Shown here: positions 1 through 7,035 of the stretch, piece after piece | Numbering within the stretch: position 1 is the first letter of the stretch | Layout of the letters: every line of letters begins with the position of its first letter | Assembly (NCBI GenBank): GCA_017615135.1 | Contig: JAGAAU010000184.1 | Coordinates: forward strand, 1-18,213 | Length of the DNA: 18,213 nt | Source of the DNA: Bacteroidales bacterium | Lineage (GTDB): Bacteria; Bacteroidota; Bacteroidia; Bacteroidales; UBA932 | Reading direction: 5' to 3' | Made by a program: the position numbers and the translations under genes | Notes under the pieces: generated by a model | The model's input: only the letters and a program-made list of their open reading frames with translations | The model's database searches: none | Told to the model about the DNA's origin: nothing

Positions 1-190
1 CTTCTACATACCCGCTTGCTTCACCTTCCTCTATGGCAGCACGGAGAGCTGCTATCTTTTGCTCATCCTCCTCAAGCCTTCTGAGCCCGGCACGAATCAC
101 CTCGCTGGCATTCGTGTAACGGCCACCAAGGACACTAGCCTGGATAAATGAGTCAAAATGAGATCCTAATGCAACAGTAGTTGTTTTCAT
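1..190 (-). CDS. parD: ParD-family antitoxin (ribbon-helix-helix), C-terminus cut by window edge
   Basis: Partial gene: the start codon and 63 codons are visible and the C-terminus lies beyond base 1. The N-terminus (MKTTTVALGSHFDSFI) and the following GRYTNASEVIRAGLRRLEE stretch are the typical ParD pattern. In that family the N-terminal beta strand and two helices form a DNA-binding ribbon-helix-helix dimer, and the C-terminal tail wraps and neutralises a ParE-type toxin. The visible end (AALRAAIEEGEASGYVE) is the start of that toxin-binding tail; ParD proteins are usually about 80 residues, so roughly 20 are missing. The toxin gene is expected just downstream, outside the window, and cannot be confirmed. 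A strong promoter overlapped by palindromes lies directly upstream, which fits autorepression. The family call is firm; the pairing with a toxin is inferred. Confidence 0.88.
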   Translation of the reverse strand, partial: MKTTTVALGSHFDSFIQASVLGGRYTNASEVIRAGLRRLEEDEQKIAALRAAIEEGEASGYVE

Positions 191-197
191 TTCAATC

Positions 198-236
198 TAT
201 ATTTGCCACAAATATAAGAAATATTCTTATGGCAAA
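198..236. promoter_or_regulatory. Nested palindromes, probable operator for antitoxin autoregulation
   Basis: Three perfect inverted repeats interlock here: TATATTTG-CCA-CAAATATA (198-216), ATAAGAA-ATA-TTCTTAT (214-230), and outer arms TTTGCCA (202-208) with TGGCAAA (230-236). The first covers the -7 box and the second fills the promoter spacer. Ribbon-helix-helix antitoxins bind such palindromes at their own promoters. That these repeats are the ParD operator is inferred from position. The rest of 191-328 shows no gene. Confidence 0.6.
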
Positions 237-240
237 CAAA
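209..240 (-). promoter_or_regulatory. Promoter of the parD-type gene (Bacteroidota -33/-7)
   Basis: On the minus strand a perfect TAnnTTTG box (TATATTTG, plus-strand 209-216) is preceded at exactly 20 bp by TTTG (237-240). This is the Bacteroidota primary sigma factor arrangement. The start codon at 190 follows after a short leader. Confidence 0.7.
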
Positions 241-328
241 GAGCCACCTCATCCGCATCGACGTAACGCATCACACCGGGACAGTCCTCCGCGGGTGTGG
301 ATGTCAAGCAGGTTAGTCACTCTATTCG

Positions 329-1075
329 TTATATTCCGGCAACGCCGGTGACAATAATGCCAATTCCAAAGTAAAGCATCAGGCAGCAACAGAGGCGTGC
401 CTTGGTATCCTTTGCAGCATAGATATTAAGCAGCAAGGCGCCAATGATGGTCAACACTCCCAGTATGGCCCCGGCTCCTTTAAACCAAATCTCTTCCTCC
501 ATGAGCGAATGTACCAGCGGATAAGTACCAATCAAGACAAAGTGCCCGAACCAGTTGCCTACAAACGAGAGCACGAACACCCATACGCCCCAACTGAAGG
601 ACTGATGCCTTGAGCAATAAACCAGCAGGATGGTAGTGATGATTACCAGAAAGATTGCCGATGCTCCCTCTATGTGAGGAAAACACATCAGATAATCTTC
701 GCATTCAATGCTGAAATGCCAGGCACATTCCCCGACAGACTGCCACAGAAGCGTACCGCCGGTATAGCCAATAAAGAAGGCGGGAAGAATCTGCCCCATC
801 TTTCCTCTTCTGTCAGCAAAGTATGCCAGCACAAAGGAGAGGACAAACCCACAAATCATAAATGCCATCCGCATCGGGTTTGGATCAACCGTTTCCCCAT
901 CATCCACATGTACAGGGATAACCGGCTCCATGCCGGAACCAAGGTACAGGCAAAGGGCAAAGATGCCCACCAGAATAGCGGTAATCCCCAGGATGCCGCC
1001 CATCGGCAGTATTCCTTCCTTGATGATTTCACGGCGTGATGCCGCAGCCTCTTTTGACCAGGCAAAATGTTTCAT
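329..1075 (-). CDS. Multi-pass membrane protein of unknown function
   Basis: I do not recognise this 248-residue protein. A charged N-terminus (residues 1-20, MKHFAWSKEAAASRREIIKE) is followed by about seven hydrophobic segments, near residues 25-47, 69-87, 95-112, 135-155, 160-180, 200-218 and 226-246. The loop around 48-67 is acidic and proline-containing, and the loop around 112-134 holds several Cys, His and Glu residues (GECAWHFSIECEDYLMC). The gene starts 8 bp after the stop codon of the Na+/phosphate cotransporter gene and has no evident promoter of its own, so it is probably co-transcribed with it. A role linked to ion or phosphate transport is only a guess from that neighbour. The ATG at 1073-1075 is the natural start. 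Confidence 0.75.
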   Translation of the reverse strand: MKHFAWSKEAAASRREIIKEGILPMGGILGITAILVGIFALCLYLGSGMEPVIPVHVDDGETVDPNPMRMAFMICGFVLSFVLAYFADRRGKMGQILPAFFIGYTGGTLLWQSVGECAWHFSIECEDYLMCFPHIEGASAIFLVIITTILLVYCSRHQSFSWGVWVFVLSFVGNWFGHFVLIGTYPLVHSLMEEEIWFKGAGAILGVLTIIGALLLNIYAAKDTKARLCCCLMLYFGIGIIVTGVAGI

Positions 1076-1083
1076 ACTTCTGT

Positions 1084-2790
1084 TTATGCCCCAGAAGACT
1101 TCCGGTTAACGGATTCCTTTCGCGTAACACCAAGACGGGCTTCGACCACGTTAATGATATAATCGCCGGTCTTTTCGCATTCTCCGATAAGGTCGCCGAA
1201 TACGGCACCGCTGTCGTAACCATAAACGTGCTTGTTCATGTTGTCTATATTATCCTTCTTAAGTGAAGTCCGCATGGCGTTAATACGCGATTCAATAGCG
1301 TCTGAGTCAGACAATTGCAGGTTTTCCCGCCTACCTGCCAGCGCTTTGTTCATCTGAGAGATTGCTTCGCCGACAAGATTCAACATCCGGGCGATGTCGT
1401 CATCTTGTTCCTTGGTGAATACAATCTTATTGTCGTGTTTGCGTTTGAAGAAACGGGCCATATTGAAGAAACTGTCGCCTACAGATTCCAGCTCTCCAAT
1501 CTGACGCAGCATCGACCGGATCTTCTGCTTAGTGTCATCGGACAGATGAGCATCGCCTATATCTCCCAGATATCTACCGATTTCATTCTCCAGCCGGTCG
1601 CTGAGGTCCTCGTATTTTTCGATACGGTCATAGAGCTTTTGGAACCCATCGTCGGCCGTAGTGGAAAGATCCACCACCAGCTCGTGCATCTTGGTCATCT
1701 TCTCGCCGAACCCGACAATTTCTTTCTGAGCCTGCAGCACGGAGATTTCCGGTGTTTTCATAATACCGCCGCGAATGAATTGCAGACGGAATTCATCTTC
1801 CTCCTCAGACTTGCGGGGCTTGATCAAGCGGCATACCACTTTCTCCAATTGAGGTATGAAGCCTATCAGCAATGCCGTGTTGATAACATTGAATCCCGTA
1901 TGGAAGGCCGCCAGGGCAAATGTCAGACGGGCCGGCTCAACACTTTCTGCCGCCGGGTCGATGCCCACTATGCGGCAGACGGTGCGGACGAAGGGGAAGA
2001 ACAGCGCCAGCATCCAGAGGACGCCGAAGACATTGAACAGCAAGTGCGCCATAGCCGCCCGCCTGGCCTGGGTATTGGCGCTGAGCGCTGCAATATTGGC
2101 GGTAAGCGTAGTGCCGATGTTTTCACCCATAACAAGGGCGATACCCTGGAATATGGTAATGGCTCCTGTTGAGCACAACACCATCGTGATGGCCATCAGC
2201 GCAGCGGATGACTGCGCAATGCAGGTCAGCACCGTTCCGATAAGCAGGAACAGCAGGATGGTCCAATAACTGCCGGAGTCGAAGGAAGCAAAGAAATTGA
2301 CCACTTCCGGTTTGCTGGCCAGATCCATCTCGATTCCGGCCTGTCTGAGCATACCGAGCGCGAAGAGCAGGAAGGACAAACCAAACAGAAAGTCCCCGAA
2401 ATAACGATGTTTCCCTATCTGGATAATCACGATACCGATGAGGAATGCGGGCCACACCAGATTGGCGATGTTGAAGGAGAACCCGGCCGACATAATCCAG
2501 GCACTCATCGTGGTACCGATGTTGGCGCCCATAATCACCGAAATGGCCTGACTGAGCGTAAGCAAGGCGGCGTTGACGAAGGAGACAGTCATCACGGTGG
2601 TTGCGGCGGACGACTGGACGGCGACGGTAACGAGAGCGCCGGTCGCGACACCGGAGAACCGGTTTGTGGTCATGGAGCCGAGAAGGTGGCGGAGTCCGGG
2701 ACCTGCCATTTTCTGCAACGCCTCGCTCATTACCTTCATGCCGTATATCAAAAGGGCTATGGCGCCCAGGAGCTTCAATGCAATCAACAT
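1084..2790 (-). CDS. Na+/phosphate cotransporter (NptA/PNaS family) with PhoU-like C-terminal domain
   Basis: Inner-membrane transporter predicted to couple phosphate movement to sodium. Residues 1 to about 320 hold the duplicated Na/Pi cotransporter II domain: QSSAAT near residue 59 and QSSAAL near 193, each followed by a GxNIGTT motif (GANIGTT near 88, GENIGTT near 222). This is the inverted-repeat signature of the family. Residues from about 345 to the end form a soluble helical PhoU-like domain rich in charged residues (for example EKYEDLSDRLENEIGRYLGD). The length of 568 residues is normal for the bacterial fusion form. An in-frame TTG lies three codons upstream at 2797-2799. I chose the ATG at 2788-2790 because it is the stronger start and gives a hydrophobic first helix (MLIALKLLGAIALLIYG). 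A promoter lies just upstream at 2811-2842. Transport direction cannot be read from sequence. Confidence 0.93.
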   Translation of the reverse strand: MLIALKLLGAIALLIYGMKVMSEALQKMAGPGLRHLLGSMTTNRFSGVATGALVTVAVQSSAATTVMTVSFVNAALLTLSQAISVIMGANIGTTMSAWIMSAGFSFNIANLVWPAFLIGIVIIQIGKHRYFGDFLFGLSFLLFALGMLRQAGIEMDLASKPEVVNFFASFDSGSYWTILLFLLIGTVLTCIAQSSAALMAITMVLCSTGAITIFQGIALVMGENIGTTLTANIAALSANTQARRAAMAHLLFNVFGVLWMLALFFPFVRTVCRIVGIDPAAESVEPARLTFALAAFHTGFNVINTALLIGFIPQLEKVVCRLIKPRKSEEEDEFRLQFIRGGIMKTPEISVLQAQKEIVGFGEKMTKMHELVVDLSTTADDGFQKLYDRIEKYEDLSDRLENEIGRYLGDIGDAHLSDDTKQKIRSMLRQIGELESVGDSFFNMARFFKRKHDNKIVFTKEQDDDIARMLNLVGEAISQMNKALAGRRENLQLSDSDAIESRINAMRTSLKKDNIDNMNKHVYGYDSGAVFGDLIGECEKTGDYIINVVEARLGVTRKESVNRKSSGA

Positions 2791-2810
2791 ATAACGCAAA
2801 AAATTTTATG

Positions 2811-2842
2811 CAAAGGTACGAATTTAGGTATTGGCGAGCAAC
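2811..2842 (-). promoter_or_regulatory. Promoter of the Na+/phosphate cotransporter gene
   Basis: The minus strand has TACCTTTG (plus 2811-2818), a perfect TAnnTTTG -7 box, with GTTG (2839-2842) upstream, giving a 20-bp spacer when TTG is aligned to the last three bases of TTTG. The start codon at 2790 follows after about 20 nt. Confidence 0.6.
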
Positions 2843-2853
2843 AAATTTAGCAT

Positions 2854-2891
2854 GTTGAAAGTAGAATCGCAAAGAAAAATTAGTACCTTTG
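2854..2891 (+). promoter_or_regulatory. Probable promoter of the eight-gene catabolic operon
   Basis: TACCTTTG at 2884-2891 is a perfect Bacteroidota -7 box, 22 bp before the ATG at 2914. The -33 region is weak: no TTTG occurs at the usual 19-21 bp, and the nearest GTTG (2854-2857) is 26 bp away. A promoter lacking a good -33 box may depend on an activator, which is an inference. The box forms a perfect 9-bp inverted repeat (CAAAGGTAC / GTACCTTTG) with the divergent -7 box at 2811-2819. Confidence 0.5.
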
Positions 2892-2913
2892 TAGAACTAA
2901 ATTAACTCAATTT

Positions 2914-3720
2914 ATGGCAAGAAATGTTCTTATCACCGGATCATCCCATGGTATCGGTGCGGGTTGTGCCGTCGCCTTTGCAAGGGATGAAGGAGCGAAT
3001 ATCGGTATCTGCGGGAACAAGAGTGCCGCAGGAGCCGAAGAAGTTGCACGACAGTGCGAAGCTTATGGAGTAAAGACTAAGATTTATCTGGGCGACGTAG
3101 GCAGCCACGATTTCTGCAAGGCTACGATGGAAGATTTCATCAAAACCTTCGGCAAGATTGACGTGCTTATAAACAATGCCGGCGGCGCGCTGCAGATTCC
3201 GGGCGGTTCTACCGGAGAATTCAAGGACATGCCGATGGAATACTGGGACAGCCAGATTGCACTGAACCTCAACAGTGCCGCATACATGTCCCGTTATGCC
3301 GTTGCCGACATGATAGAGAAGAAAACCGAAGGCCGGATAGTGAACATTTCTTCCGTTCACGGCCAGGTAACCTGGGTATACCGCCGCATGCTGCCGTATT
3401 CCGCCGGAAAGGGCGGCCTCAACATGTTTACGAAGGCGCTCGGCGTGGAAGTTGCCAAATACGGCATCCGCGTCAACTGCGTTGCCCCCGGGCTTATCTT
3501 CACCAAAGTCATAGACCGTTACTCCAAAGAGAACCTCGTGTCCTTTTCGCATAAGATTCCCGTCGGCCGCGGCGGTCAGGTGGAAGAAATAGTGCCGATG
3601 ATACAGTTCCTGGCCGATGTAGAGAAAACCAGGTTCATAGTCGGGCAGGTTATATGCGTAGATGGCGGCCAGTCCTGCGACGGCTCCATCGAATCGATGA
3701 ATTTTCCAATAAACATTTAA
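2914..3720 (+). CDS. SDR-family NAD(P)-dependent oxidoreductase
   Basis: Classical short-chain dehydrogenase of 268 residues, first gene of the operon. The Rossmann glycine motif TGSSHGIG is at residues 8-15, NNAGG at 87-91, the catalytic Ser within NISS (144-147), and the YxxxK pair as Y162-SAG-K166. The stretch IRVNCVAPG near 185-193 and the C-terminal VDGG near 250 are also typical. The family includes gluconate 5-dehydrogenases, KduD-type and other polyol or sugar-acid dehydrogenases. Given the dehydratase, aldolase and kinase that follow, the likely role is oxidation or epimerisation of a sugar or sugar acid at one carbon. The exact substrate and cofactor preference are not readable. The dehydratase gene starts 10 bp after the stop. 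Confidence 0.9.
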   Translation: MARNVLITGSSHGIGAGCAVAFARDEGANIGICGNKSAAGAEEVARQCEAYGVKTKIYLGDVGSHDFCKATMEDFIKTFGKIDVLINNAGGALQIPGGSTGEFKDMPMEYWDSQIALNLNSAAYMSRYAVADMIEKKTEGRIVNISSVHGQVTWVYRRMLPYSAGKGGLNMFTKALGVEVAKYGIRVNCVAPGLIFTKVIDRYSKENLVSFSHKIPVGRGGQVEEIVPMIQFLADVEKTRFIVGQVICVDGGQSCDGSIESMNFPINI

Positions 3721-3730
3721 TACAAGCAAA

Positions 3731-5383
3731 ATGAAACTGAAGAGTCAGTGGAGTTTCAGCCAGGCGAGCGAATGTCGCCGCGGGCTGATGTGTGGAATGG
3801 GTTATTCCGCCGAAGAACAGAAAAGACCGAGGATTGCGGTGGTTAACTCATGGAATGAATATAATCCCGGACACGTTCATCTGAAGCAGCTTGCCGAGCG
3901 CGTAAAAGCCGGCATCCGTGATGCGGGCGGGCTTCCCCTCGAGGTCATGACAACCGGAATCTGCGACGGAATGGTTCTGGAAGATCCCAAATATATAGAG
4001 GTCCCCAGCCGTAATTCCATCGCAGACCAGGTGGAAATTACCGTAGAGGGCAATTTCTTTGACGGCATGGTGCTGCTGTCTACCTGCGACTCCATCGTTC
4101 CCGGACACCTCATGGCCTGCGCACGTCTGGACCTTCCCGCAATCATGGTTACCGGCGGATATATGCCTCACGGCGTATGCCGCGGCAAGGAAGTGCTCCA
4201 TATCCACGCACAGGACAAGGTGGGCGCCATGGAAGAAGGCCGCATCGATCCCGACCTGTACAACGACCTCGTGGAGCATTCCTGGGGCACCTGCGGCGGT
4301 TGCACCTCAATGACTACCGCCAACTCCATGTGTATGGTAGCAGAGGCGCTCGGAATGTCTCTCCCCGGCAACTCATCGGTGGCAGCCACTTCCAGCGAAC
4401 TCTATTCCATAGCATATCAGGCAGGAAGACGCATCATGAATATGGTAGAGGAAGGCCTGACCGCCCGCAAGATCATCACCCCGAAGTCTGTGCGCAACGC
4501 CATCAAGATGGATATGGCCATCGCGGCATCGGCCAACCTGCTTCTGCACATCCCCGCAATCGCAAACGAGGCCGGATATGACGAACCCTGGTGGAAATAC
4601 TTCGACGAAGCATCCAACGACATTCCCCTCCTTGCGCACATTGCGCCGAGCGGCCCCAAATATTCCGTACACGACTTCTGCCTTGCCGGAGGCATGCCCG
4701 CCCTCATGAAGGAACTCCTTCCCAAACTGGACGGAGACTGCATGACCGTTACCGGAAAGACCGTGGCGGAGAACGTGAAGAACGCCGTCGTATATAACCG
4801 CGACGTTATCCATTCGCTGGACAACCCTGTGATGAAGGAACCCGGTATCGGCGTCCTTTACGGCAGCCTGGCACCGGAAGGGTCGATTATCAAGATTGCC
4901 GCCGTGCCTGAGAACCTGATGACCTTCAAGGGCCCGGCCCGCGTCTTCGACGAGCTGGACGATGCCCTGGAGGCCCTCAAGACCGGACAAATCAAACCCG
5001 GCGACGCCTGCGTGCTCCGCTTCCTCGGACTCAAGGGCCGCTTCGGAACCACTGCGTTCACTTTCCAGGAGAACCTGAAGGGCCGCAAGGAACTCTTCGA
5101 GTCCTGCGCCATCATCTCCGACGGACGCTTCTCCGGCGGCACTTCCGGACTTTCCGTTGGCTATGTCTCTCCCGAGGCTGCGCTTATGGGACCTCTCGGC
5201 CTGGTCAAGGACGGAGATATCATCACCATCGACATCCCCAACAGGAGGATAGACGTAGATGCCGACCTTGAGGCGCGCAAGAAAGATTTCAACTGGAAAT
5301 TCGACACTTCAAAGTATCCCCGTTACCTGAACCTCTTCGCAAAGAACGTGGGTTCCATGGCAAAGGGAGGAATCTGGGAATAG
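3731..5383 (+). CDS. IlvD/Edd-family dehydratase (probable sugar-acid dehydratase)
   Basis: An Fe-S dehydratase of 550 residues, a normal family length. Family landmarks: VVNSWNEYNPGHVHL (residues 37-51), the VPSRNSIADQVE segment (91-102), TCDSIVPGHLMA with C119 (118-129), and WGTCGGCTSMTTANSM with C188 and C191 (185-200), followed by EALGMSLPG. The family removes water from a 2,3-dihydroxy acid to give a 2-keto-3-deoxy acid. Members include dihydroxy-acid dehydratase, 6-phosphogluconate dehydratase, and arabinonate, xylonate and galactonate dehydratases. The aldolase and KDG-type kinase immediately downstream argue for a sugar-acid substrate rather than branched-chain amino acid synthesis. 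The first cluster-region motif is PGH (as I recall for E. coli IlvD, a [4Fe-4S] enzyme) rather than the PCN of [2Fe-2S] members, so cluster type should not be assumed. Confidence 0.88.
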   Translation: MKLKSQWSFSQASECRRGLMCGMGYSAEEQKRPRIAVVNSWNEYNPGHVHLKQLAERVKAGIRDAGGLPLEVMTTGICDGMVLEDPKYIEVPSRNSIADQVEITVEGNFFDGMVLLSTCDSIVPGHLMACARLDLPAIMVTGGYMPHGVCRGKEVLHIHAQDKVGAMEEGRIDPDLYNDLVEHSWGTCGGCTSMTTANSMCMVAEALGMSLPGNSSVAATSSELYSIAYQAGRRIMNMVEEGLTARKIITPKSVRNAIKMDMAIAASANLLLHIPAIANEAGYDEPWWKYFDEASNDIPLLAHIAPSGPKYSVHDFCLAGGMPALMKELLPKLDGDCMTVTGKTVAENVKNAVVYNRDVIHSLDNPVMKEPGIGVLYGSLAPEGSIIKIAAVPENLMTFKGPARVFDELDDALEALKTGQIKPGDACVLRFLGLKGRFGTTAFTFQENLKGRKELFESCAIISDGRFSGGTSGLSVGYVSPEAALMGPLGLVKDGDIITIDIPNRRIDVDADLEARKKDFNWKFDTSKYPRYLNLFAKNVGSMAKGGIWE

Positions 5384-5386
5384 ATT

Positions 5387-6001
5387 ATGATAGTTGCTAT
5401 CATCAGAGGCTTCGAGCCGGAGGTTTGTCTCCGGCTCGCTGAAGCCTATCATAAAGGAGGTATCGACATGGTGGAGGTCACCTTCAACCAGAAGGCGCCC
5501 GAGACCTGGAAAGATACCGCAACCGCCATCAGGGCAATCAAAGACAGGTTTGCCGGAGATGTCCGGGTTGGTGCCGGTACGGTACTTACTGAGGAACAGC
5601 TCAAAATCTGCGAAGACGCCGGCGGAGAATATATGATTACCCCTAACGTCAACACCGCCCTGATCAGGAAATGTGTTGCCGACGGCCTCATGGCCATGCC
5701 TGGCGCACTTACCCCGACCGAAGCAGTGGAGGCCTTCAACGCCGGCGCGAGCTACGTGAAGATTTTCCCGGCTGGATCTCTCGGACCGGGATACATAAAG
5801 GCCATCAAGGCTCCCCTGTCGCACATTCCTCTCCTTGCGGTAGGCGGCATAGGCCCCGACAATATAGCCGATTTCATCAAAGCCGGCTGCGTAGGCGCCG
5901 GCGTGGGCGGCAATCTTACCAACAAAGAATGGATACAGGCCGGAGAGTGGGATAAAATTACTGAAACCGCGGCCCTGCTTGTTAAAAACTCAAAAATATA
6001 G
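5387..6001 (+). CDS. eda: KDPG/KHG-type class I aldolase
   Basis: Schiff-base aldolase of 204 residues with a TIM-barrel fold. Landmarks: IIRG at residues 5-8, the catalytic Glu in VEVTFNQ (E30), GAGTVL at 62-67, ITPNVN near 84-89, the Schiff-base lysine K125 in YVKIFPAG, and VGGI in the following strand. The family cleaves 2-keto-3-deoxy-6-phospho sugar acids to pyruvate and a triose phosphate, or 4-hydroxy-2-oxoglutarate to pyruvate and glyoxylate. The residue after EVTF is Asn, where E. coli Eda has Arg (EVTLRT), a substrate-binding position; DgoA-type enzymes also differ there. The substrate may therefore be a stereoisomer other than KDPG. The start lies 3 bp after the dehydratase stop. 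A long hairpin falls within codons 7-21. Confidence 0.9.
   Translation: MIVAIIRGFEPEVCLRLAEAYHKGGIDMVEVTFNQKAPETWKDTATAIRAIKDRFAGDVRVGAGTVLTEEQLKICEDAGGEYMITPNVNTALIRKCVADGLMAMPGALTPTEAVEAFNAGASYVKIFPAGSLGPGYIKAIKAPLSHIPLLAVGGIGPDNIADFIKAGCVGAGVGGNLTNKEWIQAGEWDKITETAALLVKNSKI
5407..5447 (+). repeat. Strong intragenic hairpin at the start of the aldolase gene
   Basis: Arm AGGCTTCGAGCCGGAG (5407-5422) pairs with 5429-5447 over 16 base pairs, interrupted only by a 3-nt bulge (5438-5440). The loop is six bases (GTTTGT, 5423-5428). It begins 20 nt into the coding sequence, right after the dehydratase-aldolase junction. It could affect aldolase translation or mRNA processing; this function is inferred. 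Confidence 0.6.
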
Positions 6002-6004
6002 ATT

Positions 6005-7030
6005 ATGAAAGTCGTTACCTTCGGTGAAATTATGATGCGCCTTAATCCGGAAGGATATAAAAGGTTCTGCCAGGCGGATAAATTCGAAGCATCCTATGCC
6101 GGCGGCGAAGCCAATGTTGCAGTCTCGCTCGCGAATTATGGCATTGAAGCGTCGTTCGTTACCAAACTCCCCCAGAATCCCCTCGGGGAGTGTGCCAGAA
6201 ATGCACTCCGCCAGTTTGGGGTAGAGACCGGCGATATAGTCTGGGGCGGCCCCAGGCTGGGCATCTACTTCGTCGAAAAGGGGGCATCTCAGCGCGCCTC
6301 CAAAGTTGTCTATGACCGCGCTGGCTCATCCATCGCACTGGCTAAGCGCGAAGATTTCGACTGGGCGAAAATCCTGAACGGGGTAGACTGGTTCCATTTC
6401 ACCGGTATCACTCCGGCCCTCGGAGGCGAAAATCCCGAGATTTGTCTCGATGCCCTCAAATATTGCCGCGAGCACAAAATCACCGTTTCCTGCGACCTGA
6501 ACTACCGCGGAAAACTGTGGTCGAAGCAGAAGGCAGGCGAGGTGATGGCTCAGCTCGTGTCCTATGTAGACGTGCTGATCGCCAACGAAGCGGATGCCGC
6601 AGATGTATTCGGCATAGTTGGAAAGGGCAGCGACGTAGAATCCGGCAAACTCAACAAGGAAGGCTATGTGTCTGTAGCCGAGCAGCTTGTAGAGCGCTTC
6701 GGAGTTAAAAAAGTGGCCATTACCCTGCGTACCTCTCTTTCGGCTTTCGATAATCTCTGGGCGGGAATGCTCTATGACGCCGCTTCAAAGAAAGCCTGCT
6801 TCTCTACCGAGTACAAGGTGCACATCGTAGACCGCGTAGGCGGCGGAGACAGCTTCGGCGGCGGACTCATCTACTCGCTCATGAACGGCAAGGACACCCA
6901 GGCCGCAATCGATTTTGCAGTAGCGGCCAGCTGCCTCAAGCATTCCATAGAACACGATTTCAATCTCGTTACCGTACAGGAAGTGGAAACCCTCGCAGCC
7001 GGAAACGGCACGGGCAGGGTGCAGAGATAG
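6005..7030 (+). CDS. kdgK: PfkB-family sugar kinase, probable 2-keto-3-deoxygluconate kinase
   Basis: Ribokinase-fold kinase of 341 residues. The N-terminal VTFGEIMMRLNPEG (4-17) and AGGEANVAVSLANYG (32-46) form the substrate-binding part. The C-terminal DRVGGGDSFGGGLIY (276-290) carries the anion hole and the catalytic base D282. TFGEIMMRL and the GGGDSF variant of the usual GAGDSF are seen in KDG kinases and related Bacteroidota enzymes. The expected reaction is ATP-dependent phosphorylation of a 2-keto-3-deoxy sugar acid, producing the aldolase substrate. The position directly after the aldolase gene (3-bp gap) supports this. Related PfkB kinases for fructose or other keto sugars cannot be excluded by sequence alone. 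Confidence 0.85.
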   Translation: MKVVTFGEIMMRLNPEGYKRFCQADKFEASYAGGEANVAVSLANYGIEASFVTKLPQNPLGECARNALRQFGVETGDIVWGGPRLGIYFVEKGASQRASKVVYDRAGSSIALAKREDFDWAKILNGVDWFHFTGITPALGGENPEICLDALKYCREHKITVSCDLNYRGKLWSKQKAGEVMAQLVSYVDVLIANEADAADVFGIVGKGSDVESGKLNKEGYVSVAEQLVERFGVKKVAITLRTSLSAFDNLWAGMLYDAASKKACFSTEYKVHIVDRVGGGDSFGGGLIYSLMNGKDTQAAIDFAVAASCLKHSIEHDFNLVTVQEVETLAAGNGTGRVQR

Positions 7031-7035
7031 GCAAA

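Noticed and set aside
272..299. CACACC / GGTGTG inverted repeat after the membrane protein gene, considered as a terminator
   Set aside because: The stem is six bases with a 16-nt interior and no T tract follows on the minus strand, so it does not qualify as an intrinsic terminator.
5453..5470. AAAGGAGG followed by ATG inside the aldolase gene, resembling an internal start site
   Set aside because: The ATG is in frame (Met28), and starting there would remove the IIRG strand of the barrel. The bases simply encode HKGGIDM, and Bacteroidota rarely use Shine-Dalgarno sequences.
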